Below, in pieces: positions 17,510 to 26,081 of a stretch of DNA of 64,000 nt. A program made the translations under genes and the position numbers. The stretch is from JAIEOG01 sp964519985 (GTDB taxonomy: Bacteria > Bdellovibrionota > FAC87 > UBA2466). Positions within the stretch are counted from its first letter, which is position 1. Each line of letters begins with the position of its first letter. Under the pieces are notes generated by a model. That model saw only the letters and a program-made list of their open reading frames with translations, made no database searches and was not told the DNA's origin. Where the stretch lies: contig CAZFMF010000014.1 in the NCBI GenBank assembly GCA_964519985.1, forward strand, positions 11,679 to 75,678, read 5' to 3'.

Positions 17510-19243
17510 ATGGGTGACGCGCTTCGACGGCTTTCCGATCGTCCGTTTCTGATTTCCCAGCTCCTATTTGCGTTCGTTCTCTTTGGCCTGCATCACGGTC
17601 TAGGGTGGATTCGCACGCAGGGAAATTACTCTCCGTTTTCAGCCGGTCCTTCGATTTCGGCGCAGGTTTTTGATGAAACGCACCTTTACGCACCCGGCGC
17701 GATGCGGTTCTGGAAGCAATCCAGTTTGCCATCCGAGGTTGATGTCTATGAGTTGAAGGATCGCCGCAATGGCTATCCCGTAGCGCACTCGGTTCTCATC
17801 GGCGGTCTGGCCAAAGTCTTGGGGAGTGTGGAGACGGCTTGGATGATCGCGCAGGCGGGGTTCGCCGCGTTCGTTTGGTTTCTCTTCTATTATTTCCTGC
17901 GACAGTTTGGCGCGACCTTCCTCTATGCTTCGGCCGGCGCGTGGATCCTCTGCCTCTTTGCGTTCAGTCCCCGTCATTCCCTTTTGCAAGGGACCGACGT
18001 TTTTTACCAGCCGATTGAACTCACGCGCCTACCGCATCCCGCCCTTTCCTTTGCGTTCTTACTCTGCGCCGTCCTGTTAACCAGTCGGGTGAAGTGGGAG
18101 GGCAGTCGATGGGCCGCCCTTTTCACCGGCGTCGCGTGTGCGGGCGTTTTTTACACATATTATTTTTATTGGAATGCATTTTTCTTGGGGCTCGCCGTGC
18201 TTGGCATCAGCCTGCTCGTGGGCCGAGAGTGGAAGCGGCTTGGCGGGTTTCTCATTTTTGCCGCCGGAAGTTTTCTGAGCGGGCTGCCGTACTTTGCGCG
18301 CGTTTGGACCGGAATGCGGCAGGGCGATCAGAAAACACTGATGGGACGCGTCGGCGACTTTACCCATTATGTTTATCCCTCGAACGTGCGCTACCTGCTG
18401 CTTGCCCTCGTCGTGTTTGCCGTCTGGCGACTTTGGGTGGAGCGGCGAGCGTGGTACCGAAAGCTGCCGACCGAGACGCGATCGCTTGCGCTCTTGCTCC
18501 TCGCCCTTTTGGTCGGGGCCGGGCTCGGGCTCAACCTGCAAGCGATCACCGGTTACAACGCGCAACACTCGCACTACTTCAATCGTCTCATCCAACCGGT
18601 AGGAATGCTTCTAGGCTTGGCTTTCATCGGCTCGCTGCGCTTTCGCCTTTCGGGTTGGGTGACGGCGGGTACGACCGTTTTTGCCGTTTTGTTGATTGGG
18701 CTGGGCGGCTATCGCCAATGGCGGTGTTCGCAGGCAACGTGGGTGGATCACCGGTCCGACTCGGATGAACAAGGCTTGCTCGCGTGGCTCGCGGAAAACG
18801 TCGATGCGCGCGAAGTGGTCGGCACTACCGATCTCAAATTGAACGCGTTGATTCCGGCACGGGCCGGCACTTGGAATTTTGTGCCGATTGCCGATCGCTC
18901 GATGGGGACGTTTCAGGAGATCATTGATCGCTACGTCATTGTCTCAAAGTTGGAAGGCAAGACGCTCGGTGAAATGCTGGCAACGCTCTCCGAGCGAGGA
19001 GAAGATGATAGTCGTCTTTGGCGCCATGCGCTCTACGTTTTTCTCCAGCGCTACTCCCTCGATCCGGCGGTTCTAGTGGAGTTTGAGCAGACCTGGCACC
19101 GGGTGAATCCCGACGAAGCGTTGAAAACCCGGCGGTTGGACTATCTTATTGTTCCGGCAACTCCGAACCCGCGGGCGCAAGGCTCAGAAGTTTTTCGAAA
19201 TGCTGCTTGGGCCGTAATGCGGCGGGAAGGCTCCGTGCGATGA
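17510..19243 (+). CDS. Polytopic membrane protein, GT-C glycosyltransferase-like
   Basis: 577 residues. About ten hydrophobic segments in the first 400 residues, with an extracytoplasmic loop after TM1 containing DETHLY (acidic pair in the position of the GT-C catalytic DxD/ExD loop), followed by a soluble C-terminal domain (about 415-577) with SDEQGLLAWLAENVDAREVVGTTD, the type of C-terminal domain seen in bacterial GT-C/PMT-like enzymes. Probably transfers sugars from polyprenyl-phosphate donors on the periplasmic side (inference). First of three co-directional membrane genes; its TGA overlaps the next ATG. No specific family name can be assigned from sequence alone. Confidence 0.65.
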   Translation: MGDALRRLSDRPFLISQLLFAFVLFGLHHGLGWIRTQGNYSPFSAGPSISAQVFDETHLYAPGAMRFWKQSSLPSEVDVYELKDRRNGYPVAHSVLIGGLAKVLGSVETAWMIAQAGFAAFVWFLFYYFLRQFGATFLYASAGAWILCLFAFSPRHSLLQGTDVFYQPIELTRLPHPALSFAFLLCAVLLTSRVKWEGSRWAALFTGVACAGVFYTYYFYWNAFFLGLAVLGISLLVGREWKRLGGFLIFAAGSFLSGLPYFARVWTGMRQGDQKTLMGRVGDFTHYVYPSNVRYLLLALVVFAVWRLWVERRAWYRKLPTETRSLALLLLALLVGAGLGLNLQAITGYNAQHSHYFNRLIQPVGMLLGLAFIGSLRFRLSGWVTAGTTVFAVLLIGLGGYRQWRCSQATWVDHRSDSDEQGLLAWLAENVDAREVVGTTDLKLNALIPARAGTWNFVPIADRSMGTFQEIIDRYVIVSKLEGKTLGEMLATLSERGEDDSRLWRHALYVFLQRYSLDPAVLVEFEQTWHRVNPDEALKTRRLDYLIVPATPNPRAQGSEVFRNAAWAVMRREGSVR

Positions 19244-20472
19244 CGCGAATGCGACCGACTCCGCTTAATCTTTCGTCCGCGCTGATCGGCACCCTTTCCC
19301 TCGTCGGGCTTGCGCTGGTGATTGCATTCAGCCGCCACGTCCCGGTGGCGGATGAGGCGTGGTACCTAAACTCCGTTCCCACGCTTTTTCAAAAAGGGCC
19401 CACGATCGGATTTCTGCGATCGATCCCCGGTCCGGCCGGCCCGCTCTACACCTTCGTGCACGCGATCGCCTGGCCGGCCACCGGCGGCCAGGCGCATCTC
19501 GCGCGGTGGGTGAGCTGGAGCTTTCTCCTGCTTTCGATTTTTTATCTCGCTGGTGCGTGGCAGGCGGCCGGTCGGCCGCAATCGTGGGGGGCGGCGGCAC
19601 TGATCGCGGCGGTACCGGTGGTGCAAAGTGCCGGCGGTACCGCCCTCACGGATATGGTGGCGTTCTTGCCGTTTTGCGCGCACCTGTTTTTTTTAACCCA
19701 AGCCATCGCCGTGCCGCCGACGCGCCGGATCCGTTACGCGCTTTTAGCGGGTGTCGCGTTGGGCATTGCGGCCGCGGGCCGGCAACAAGCGCTCGGGTTC
19801 TTGCTCGCTACCCCGCTGCTCATTTCACGACGCGCGCTCGGGTGGACGGCCACGGCCGGCTACTTGGCCGCCGCCGGTGTCATCCCGCTTTTTCTCTTTG
19901 CGGTCTGGAGTGGCCTCGTGCCCCCCGCGACCGGATATGTTTCGGGCGCGCTCTCTTTCTTTTACGGGTTTTGCGGATTGGGCTACGCGGGGATGTTCTA
20001 CTTTCTTTTTAACCCCTACGCGATTGCCCACCGGCCGGCGTGGCTATTGGCGCTGTTCATCGCCTGCTTGGGTTGGATATGGGGCTACGAGTCCGGGGTC
20101 GGGGCATTGCCGATCCATCTGTTTTGGAAGTCAGGGTTTGCGAAGCTCTTTAGCGCCCCGTTTGCCTACGGGCTGGCCCGCATTCTCCAGGCCGCGCTCT
20201 TCGCGGTCGGATTGCGCTTCCTACTCGACCTTTGGTGGCGCCGCGAGGATATCGCCCCCGTGGATCGGATTTACGCGCTGGGCGCGGTCGGCATCGTGGG
20301 AACTTGCTTCAAAATTTCCCACCAATTCTCGAATCGCTACGTTCTGATGTGCATCCCGCTCTTTCTGCTGTCGTCGTGGGGGAAGGGGTCGGTCGTGCGC
20401 ACCACGCTATTCGTGTTTGCTGCGGTGCTCGGGCTGCGATCGCTGGCGATCTTCTTAGGCGTTTTCGGGTAA
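19240..20472 (+). CDS. Polytopic membrane protein, GT-C-like
   Basis: 410 residues from the ATG overlapping the upstream TGA (ATGA). About ten transmembrane segments. After TM1 the loop has HVPVADEAWYLNSVP, an acidic D-E-A-W motif placed like the catalytic loop of GT-C enzymes of the PMT/ArnT type. Later segments include GRQQALGFLLATPLL. Likely a lipid-linked-sugar glycosyltransferase working with its neighbours; substrate unknown. An in-frame start 33 nt earlier exists inside the preceding gene, but the ATGA coupling makes 19240 more likely. Confidence 0.65.
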   Translation: MTRMRPTPLNLSSALIGTLSLVGLALVIAFSRHVPVADEAWYLNSVPTLFQKGPTIGFLRSIPGPAGPLYTFVHAIAWPATGGQAHLARWVSWSFLLLSIFYLAGAWQAAGRPQSWGAAALIAAVPVVQSAGGTALTDMVAFLPFCAHLFFLTQAIAVPPTRRIRYALLAGVALGIAAAGRQQALGFLLATPLLISRRALGWTATAGYLAAAGVIPLFLFAVWSGLVPPATGYVSGALSFFYGFCGLGYAGMFYFLFNPYAIAHRPAWLLALFIACLGWIWGYESGVGALPIHLFWKSGFAKLFSAPFAYGLARILQAALFAVGLRFLLDLWWRREDIAPVDRIYALGAVGIVGTCFKISHQFSNRYVLMCIPLFLLSSWGKGSVVRTTLFVFAAVLGLRSLAIFLGVFG

Positions 20473-20475
20473 AAT
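20470..20475 (+). promoter_or_regulatory. Possible -10 element (TAAAAT)
   Basis: TAAAAT overlaps the stop of the upstream gene, 17 nt before the next ATG, with GAGGGAA as Shine-Dalgarno in between. It could give the polymerase-like gene an internal promoter. No clear -35. Confidence 0.3.
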
Positions 20476-20492
20476 AGAGCCTCGAGGGAACT

Positions 20493-21923
20493 ATGTCGGA
20501 CGCGGTGCTCCGTAGGCCGATCATCCTCCCCTTCTTCAATATCTACACGCTTTGCGGATTGCTCGTGATCGCCTACTTGGCGATTACCGTATTTCTGCAG
20601 TTGCTCTGGGGCGGGACGAGCGGGATTGAGTATCTCTATCTGTTGATGTTGCTCCAGGCGATCCCGGTCGTCATTGCCTTCTCACGCCGTCACTTCACCT
20701 ACATCGCTTTCATCATGATTTTTCACTTCGTGCAGCTTTCGTTGCCGAAATGGTTTCTCTTTGAGCAAAACCCGCTGCTGGCCGAGACCTTTCCGGAAGT
20801 CATCTTGGCGATTCAAGAATGGACGTTCTGCTCGATCGTTATGATGTTGGTGTACTACGCGTGTCGCCATTGGCTCTTTGCCGCCACCGCCGAAAAAGAG
20901 AAATTTCAAATGCTCACGCTGAGCCGACCTCAGGTCGTGTTGCTCTCCGTGTACGTTCTCTTCGTCCCGCTTTTCCTCAAGCTCTTGCCCGCGTGGTTTT
21001 TGTCCGTACACTTTCTCCTGCTCTCCGCGGATCTGGTTTTGCTCTTTACTTCGCAGTCGCTCGGCAACGAAATGATCATCCGCGTCACCAAAGTGGCGGC
21101 CGTCATCGGCGCGGTGAACCACTTTCTGCAAACCGGGATGATGACCCTCATGGGCGCGCTGGTTTCCCTGGCCGTCTTGGTGGCGTGTCTGAAAAAGCGC
21201 TTCGGTTTCGTCTTTCTCATCTTCCTTTCCGTGATCCTGATGTCCGCGGTGCAAACGGTCAAAGGCGCCTACCGCACGGTGATTTTCAACGATACCGAAC
21301 TGACGAGCACCGAGCGCATGGGTGTTTTGTGGGAATTGCTTTCCGCTAAGTATATCGACGATGAGGATACCGATGTCGATGAGGACGAGCTGGAGGACGA
21401 TAAGAAGGACGATATTACGACTAACTTGATTTCCGGGTTCATGCGCGCCGGCGACGATTCCCTGGAGCGCGTCTTGGCCAATACCCCCAGCAAGATTCCC
21501 TTCTGGGGCGGGGAAACCTACGCGCAGATTCCGTTCATGTTCATTCCGCGTGCGCTTTGGCCGGACAAACCGAGCCGCCACTTTTGGAACAAGTACGGCC
21601 GTCTTTACGGAGTGCTCTCCTCCGACGATTTGCAAACGAGTGTCGGCGTTTCCTTTCTGGCCGAGGCATATATGAACTTCGGCTACCAGGGAATGTACCT
21701 TTGCGCCGTGCTGGTGGGTTTTCTCTTCGCCTTGGTCGAGCGTTCGGCGTTTTTCATTTTGAATGGCTACTTCTACTTCCCTTACATCGTTCTGCTCACT
21801 CCACTTTTGGCCCCCGGCAGTGACTTGGGATCGATGTTGAACAGCCTTTGGGTCATTTACATGGTTTTCATCATTGGCCGGCCGATGCTTTTGAACATGG
21901 CCCGTCGCGATGAGTACAGCTAA
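20493..21923 (+). CDS. O-antigen polymerase-like (Wzy/oligosaccharide repeat unit polymerase) membrane protein
   Basis: 476 residues with around ten membrane helices and one long hydrophilic loop (about 265-360) rich in acidic residues (DDEDTDVDEDELEDDKKDD). The loop ends in SKIPFWGGETYAQIPFMFIPRALWPDKP, resembling the PRxxWPxKP-type motif seen in oligosaccharide repeat-unit polymerases of the Wzy/EpsF class. This would polymerise undecaprenyl-linked repeat units at the periplasmic face. Third gene of the 17.5-21.9 kb set. Its 3' end overlaps by 53 bp the convergent membrane gene. The poly-acidic loop is unusual. Confidence 0.65.
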   Translation: MSDAVLRRPIILPFFNIYTLCGLLVIAYLAITVFLQLLWGGTSGIEYLYLLMLLQAIPVVIAFSRRHFTYIAFIMIFHFVQLSLPKWFLFEQNPLLAETFPEVILAIQEWTFCSIVMMLVYYACRHWLFAATAEKEKFQMLTLSRPQVVLLSVYVLFVPLFLKLLPAWFLSVHFLLLSADLVLLFTSQSLGNEMIIRVTKVAAVIGAVNHFLQTGMMTLMGALVSLAVLVACLKKRFGFVFLIFLSVILMSAVQTVKGAYRTVIFNDTELTSTERMGVLWELLSAKYIDDEDTDVDEDELEDDKKDDITTNLISGFMRAGDDSLERVLANTPSKIPFWGGETYAQIPFMFIPRALWPDKPSRHFWNKYGRLYGVLSSDDLQTSVGVSFLAEAYMNFGYQGMYLCAVLVGFLFALVERSAFFILNGYFYFPYIVLLTPLLAPGSDLGSMLNSLWVIYMVFIIGRPMLLNMARRDEYS

Positions 21924-23757
21924 TCAATCCGCCCTGGTACCCGTTCCTGGTCAATGCCTTAAGGTGTTCGGGCAAGGTCCGCGCGTGCACGAAATAAAGT
22001 GCAGTGAAATCTTCACCCGCCTGTACCACGATGGGCGCGTAGCCCAACGCCGCGATGGCTCCGAGGCCCCCGTACAGCGGATCCACTAGCCCCCCCAACT
22101 GCTTTTCCCAACGCGCCAAGGCCTGAAAGAGCGAGGCGGAGTTGAGTTCATAAGGGCGCACCTGCGGGATTTGATCGCGAATCAAAAAATCAAACGTGTA
22201 GAGAATTTCCGGCTGGGTTTTCGCCAGTAGGTCCGGCCGGAGCCGACGAAAAATCAGATACGGGAGTTCGGAGCGGTAGGGAAATCGTCGCAGCAAAGAC
22301 GGCATCGGGCGCAACGGGGACTGGGCGATTTCGGGGTTGATGAGGCCCAGGAAATCCACGCAGGGGCGCTGGGCGAAGAAGGCGATCGTGGCGAGTTCTG
22401 AGGTACCGATGCGCGCTTCCGGCGGCGTGGTCCGTCGCAGGTGTTCGCCCAAACGCGAGAGATTCTGGATGCGGTAATGGCCGCGCGCGATCGTGGGCTC
22501 GTGGATCATCGCCAGGGTGCGACGGTGGGAAAATAAATGATCGATGACCTTCCAGCTGGAAGAAATGGGCCACAGGGAAGTGACGCAGAAAACGAGGGCG
22601 GGAAAGGCGGCGGCGGTGGCCAACGCCCGCGGTGATCTCAAATAGGCGGTACGCGCGACCCCAATCGCCAGCAGCACCAGGTAGAAGGTCAACGGAAAGA
22701 GGTAGCGCGCCCAGTAACTAGGAAACCAATCGCCGCCCGAAAGATAGTACGGCAAAACACAGGCAGCCAGAACGGTCCCTACCGCGATTTGCGAGGGACG
22801 GAGCTGGCGGCGCAGGGCGAACAGGAACAACGCGAGGCTTAAAGTATGGGTGGCGATCGCGTCGGCGACGAGATTGCGCATTCCCACCGCGAAGAAGAAA
22901 AGGCTGCCGATGCTCGATTTGTATTGGACGGGCAGCGGGACGATATGACCGTAATAGGTCCAGCGGATGACCGCGTGCAGGATCGCGGGCAGGGCGACCA
23001 CGACTCCAAGCCCCATCGCCCGCGGCCAGCGCGGGCGGTTCAATGATACCCAGAATGCGAAAAACAAAGCGGAGGCGAAAATCCCCTCGAAGCGGATCAG
23101 CGGTAGCACGGCGAGCAAGGCAAAACCCCACCGGGGTCGCGTTTCGAAAAATAGAAACCCGATGGCACCCAGCAGTGCGGCGGCGAACCAAAGTGTTCCG
23201 AAACCGTGGGCCGAGTTGTAAGCCAACGGCGGAAAAACCGCCACCGCCAGCAGAGCGAAGGGAAGGGCCCGCCCCAGTTTCCAAAAACTCAAGTAGCGGT
23301 AGGCCACGGCTAAACAGGTGAGGCCCCCGAGTAGCCCGAGGACGAAACCGCCTTCGACAATCGGTACCCCGAGTTTCGCCAGCAATCCCACCGCCAGAAA
23401 AGGAAGGGTTTCGACCGTGCCTTCCTCCCGGGTTCCGGCGTTAAAGGAGAAATTTCCGCTTTGCGCCCAGTTCTGCGCGTGGCGCAGATTAATGAAAATC
23501 TCATCCCAGGGTTGCAGCAGGAAAAGCCAAAGCAAGGCAAAGAGCCCGAGGGAAAAACCGATGGAGAGTTTTCGCCAGGGGTGCGGTTGGCGCCGCGCCC
23601 GGTACGCGGACATCCCCGCCGCCGCGAAGGCGACCATGGCCGCCAACTGCCCGATGAGGGGAATCCCCTTCACCAAAAAAAAGCCCCCGAAGAGGGAATC
23701 AAAGAGTCCGGGCAGGCCGACCGGAGAGCGGTAGAAATAGACGCTCTCGAGGCTCAT
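21871..23757 (-). CDS. Large polytopic membrane protein, GT-C/arabinosyltransferase-like
   Basis: 628 residues. About 12 hydrophobic helices over residues 20-400, then a soluble C-terminal domain (IHEPTIARGHYRIQNLSRLG onward, then ARIGTSELATIAFFAQRPCVDFLGLINPEI). The loop WDEIFINLRHAQNWAQSGNFSFNAG is characteristic of bacterial membrane glycosyltransferases, with a D-E pair in a periplasmic loop followed by the YARNLAEGxGxxxN-like pattern. Probably adds sugars to envelope glycans (inference). It faces the three-gene operon and overlaps its last gene by 53 bp at the 3' ends. Confidence 0.65.
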   Translation of the reverse strand: MSLESVYFYRSPVGLPGLFDSLFGGFFLVKGIPLIGQLAAMVAFAAAGMSAYRARRQPHPWRKLSIGFSLGLFALLWLFLLQPWDEIFINLRHAQNWAQSGNFSFNAGTREEGTVETLPFLAVGLLAKLGVPIVEGGFVLGLLGGLTCLAVAYRYLSFWKLGRALPFALLAVAVFPPLAYNSAHGFGTLWFAAALLGAIGFLFFETRPRWGFALLAVLPLIRFEGIFASALFFAFWVSLNRPRWPRAMGLGVVVALPAILHAVIRWTYYGHIVPLPVQYKSSIGSLFFFAVGMRNLVADAIATHTLSLALFLFALRRQLRPSQIAVGTVLAACVLPYYLSGGDWFPSYWARYLFPLTFYLVLLAIGVARTAYLRSPRALATAAAFPALVFCVTSLWPISSSWKVIDHLFSHRRTLAMIHEPTIARGHYRIQNLSRLGEHLRRTTPPEARIGTSELATIAFFAQRPCVDFLGLINPEIAQSPLRPMPSLLRRFPYRSELPYLIFRRLRPDLLAKTQPEILYTFDFLIRDQIPQVRPYELNSASLFQALARWEKQLGGLVDPLYGGLGAIAALGYAPIVVQAGEDFTALYFVHARTLPEHLKALTRNGYQGGLISCTHRDGPCSKASAGQ

Positions 23758-23845
23758 GATCTTCTGACGCGCGGCGCATCAATGAATAGGCTCGGAAAAC
23801 CGATCAGTGTTTGGCTGCCCATAGGGGTTATTTGCGGAGCTTATC

Positions 23846-23992
23846 ATGCTCGAAGTTCTCATACACTGGTACGCCCACGTCGAGGTGTATGCGTTCATTC
23901 TGGCGTGGATCGTCATCCCCCTGGGATTTTGGTCCATCTACATCTTATTCCGCTGCACCGAGAAAGAAGTGATACCGGATGCGAAAGATTGA
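23846..23992 (+). CDS. Small single-helix membrane protein upstream of pilT
   Basis: 48 codons (start ATG 23846, stop TGA 23990-23992) with GGAG 7-8 nt upstream. Sequence begins MLEVLIHWYAHVEVYAFILA and continues as one long hydrophobic helix (FILAWIVIPLGFWSIYILF, about residues 17-35), then a hydrophilic tail RCTEKEVIPDAKD. Its 3' end overlaps the pilT start by 14 bp, implying translational coupling with PilT. Clear RBS, hydrophobic helix and overlap make it a credible gene. No family recognised; a role linked to the pilus motor is only inference. Confidence 0.55.
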   Translation: MLEVLIHWYAHVEVYAFILAWIVIPLGFWSIYILFRCTEKEVIPDAKD

Positions 23993-25643
23993 TGAAATTC
24001 TAAAGGCCGCGGTGGATAACCGGGCCTCCGATATCCATTTCTCTTCCGAGCAGGTGATTTGGGCGCGCATCGATGGCGACTTGAATCCGTTCGGAGAAAC
24101 GACGTTTTCGAGCGAAGAGCTCAAGTCGATGTTGATGGAAGTGTGCTCCGCGCCCGAGCGCGAACGACTCGAGACCCACAAGAACCTCGATAAGAGCTAT
24201 TTCATCGAAGGCATCGGCAACTTTCGCGTGAATATTTTCTACTCGCGCAAGGGGATCGGTGCGGTCATTCGCACGTTGCCGTCGAAAATTCCTACGATCG
24301 ACGAGCTCGGGCTGCCGGCGGTGATCAAGAGCTTGGCCGAGTTGCCCAAGGGACTGATTCTCGTGACCGGTCCAACCGGTTCGGGGAAATCCACGACCCT
24401 GGCCGCGATCATCAATCACATGAACATGAACTTTCCGTACCATATTCTGACCGCCGAGGATCCGGTCGAGTTCATTCATCCGAGCAAAACCTCGCTCGTG
24501 AACCAGCGTGAAATCGGGCACTCGTGTCCCACCTTCGCGGACGCTTTGAAGTACGCCCTGCGCGAAGATCCCGATGTCATTCTCGTGGGTGAAATGCGCG
24601 ATTTGGAGACGATCAGTTTAGCGATGACCGCCGCGGAAACGGGCCACTTGGTATTGGGTACGCTCCACACCCGTGGCGCGGCCTCGACGATCGATCGCGT
24701 GATTGAGTCTTTCCCCGCCATGCAGCAGCCCATGGTCCGGGCGATGTTAGCGGAATCGCTGCAGGCCGTGATCAGCCAAACGCTGGTGAAAAAGGCGAGT
24801 GGCAAAGGGCGTGTGGCCGCTTACGAGATCATGGTGATGAATTTTGCGATTTCCAACTTGGTGCGCGAAGGCAAGACGTATCAGATTCCGTCCGCGATTC
24901 AGACCGGTCGCAAAGAGGGAATGCTTTTGATGGAATCCCATCTGCGGGAACTGGCGACCGCCGGAGAGATCTCCGAAACCGACGCCGAAGCCATCATCGC
25001 GAGTATCACGCGGGGTGGTCATGCGCAGAAACAACCGGCCGGCGCGCCCGCCGGAGGAACGCCGCCTACCATGGGTACCGCGCCCTCGGCCCCGCCGCCG
25101 CCGATGAAGGTTGCCACGCCCATGCCGGTTCCCACTCCGGCGCCGCCGACCGCGGCTCCGGCCACTGCGAAATCCGCACCGGCGAACACGCATATCAATC
25201 CAAGCGATATCGACGACTCGGACATGATTCAGCTAGATGAACTTGGAACGGGACAGGCAGATATCTCGGGAATGGATTTGGATAATCTCATGCCGAAGGT
25301 GCCGCCCCAATTGCAGACACCGGGCGCGAAGATGAGTTTCAAACCATTGGATGGCACCGCGAAGCCCGCCGCACCGGCGGCAGTTCCGGCCGCCGCGAAA
25401 CCGGCCGCTCCGACTCCAAGTGCGCCGGCCAAACCCGTAGCGCCGGCACCCGTCGCCGCGGCGAAGCCGGCCTCACCGCCGAAGCCACCCGGTCCTCTCG
25501 CGGGCAAAGCACCCGCGGCTCCGATCCGTCCCGTACCGATGCCGGCGGCGAAAGTCCCTCCCGCTCCGGCAGCCAAGCCGACGGCCCCTAAGGGGGCACC
25601 GACCCTTCAGCCCATGGGCGTTCCTACCAAAAAGACCGGTTAG
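23979..25643 (+). CDS. pilT: PilT-type twitching motility ATPase with long Pro/Ala-rich C-terminal tail
   Basis: 554 residues. The first ~350 are a complete PilT: N-terminal PAS-like domain (MRKIDEILKAAVDNRASDIHF), Walker A GPTGSGKSTT with K137, Asp-box region TAEDPVEFIH, Walker B-like VILVGEMRDLETISLAMTAAETGHLV, His box GTLHTRGAAS. PilT hexamers power type IV pilus retraction. The remaining ~200 residues are low complexity (repeated PAAP, AKPA, PMP), with an acidic island DIDDSDMIQLDELGTGQADISG near 410-435. The usual family length is 345-375, so this tail is an unusual addition, perhaps a tether. It overlaps the upstream 48-codon gene. No other pilus genes are in the window. Confidence 0.93.
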   Translation: MRKIDEILKAAVDNRASDIHFSSEQVIWARIDGDLNPFGETTFSSEELKSMLMEVCSAPERERLETHKNLDKSYFIEGIGNFRVNIFYSRKGIGAVIRTLPSKIPTIDELGLPAVIKSLAELPKGLILVTGPTGSGKSTTLAAIINHMNMNFPYHILTAEDPVEFIHPSKTSLVNQREIGHSCPTFADALKYALREDPDVILVGEMRDLETISLAMTAAETGHLVLGTLHTRGAASTIDRVIESFPAMQQPMVRAMLAESLQAVISQTLVKKASGKGRVAAYEIMVMNFAISNLVREGKTYQIPSAIQTGRKEGMLLMESHLRELATAGEISETDAEAIIASITRGGHAQKQPAGAPAGGTPPTMGTAPSAPPPPMKVATPMPVPTPAPPTAAPATAKSAPANTHINPSDIDDSDMIQLDELGTGQADISGMDLDNLMPKVPPQLQTPGAKMSFKPLDGTAKPAAPAAVPAAAKPAAPTPSAPAKPVAPAPVAAAKPASPPKPPGPLAGKAPAAPIRPVPMPAAKVPPAPAAKPTAPKGAPTLQPMGVPTKKTG

Positions 25644-25972
25644 TACTGAACTCCTGCGTTCTGCATGCAGGTCTGCGGAATCTTCTCGTTCCAAAGCGTT
25701 TGGTCGTGCTTGGGGTTGTAATAGTACTCGTTGTAGTCCCAACGTTCGGCCGCGACCGCGTAGATGCAACGGCAAGCCGCTTCCCATTTGGGCTGTTCTT
25801 GTGGATCTCCACCGCTAAACTGCTCACCGCAGTACTTCACCGCGGGTTCAAACTTATCGCCCCATTTATTCACTTTTGCCGGCTGCTGCGGCTCGGGCGG
25901 TGCCGGCGGAATTTCTTCCGCGCAACCGATCAGATTCAAAACCAAAAACAAAGCTAGTAGAGATTTCTTCAT
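25640..25972 (-). CDS. Small lipoprotein, unknown function
   Basis: 110 residues from ATG 25972, which has GGAGG at 6 nt spacing. Lipoprotein signal MKKSLLALFLVLNLIGC with a lipobox LIGC at residues 14-17, a Pro-rich linker (EEIPPAPPEPQQPAK), then a small globular part with four further Cys (KYCGEQF, ACRCIYA, QTCMQNAG) and aromatic-rich WDYNEYYYNPKHD. Predicted membrane-anchored periplasmic protein. No family recognised. Converges with pilT, overlapping its end by 4 bp. Reading frame extends further upstream but only into non-signal sequence. Confidence 0.75.
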   Translation of the reverse strand: MKKSLLALFLVLNLIGCAEEIPPAPPEPQQPAKVNKWGDKFEPAVKYCGEQFSGGDPQEQPKWEAACRCIYAVAAERWDYNEYYYNPKHDQTLWNEKIPQTCMQNAGVQY

Positions 25973-26081
25973 CTCGTCCTCCATCCCGGCGGCCGAATTT
26001 GCAACCACCGTGCCGGTAGACTTGTGCGGGAGGAGCGACGAAGTTTTCGATGGCGGTGACGTTTTACGGCGCTGGACCGCG

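Noticed and set aside
17346..17732. Minus-strand open frame whose end (AIEEYVACFNPDDLPTQTLT) looks protein-like
   Set aside because: Most of it is antisense to the membrane-protein gene at 17510, no start codon or RBS lies in the intergenic part, and alternative ATGs there stop within a few codons.
20682..21635. 317-codon minus-strand frame opposite the polymerase-like gene
   Set aside because: Highly charged shadow with no domain; the plus-strand frame has a coherent membrane topology.
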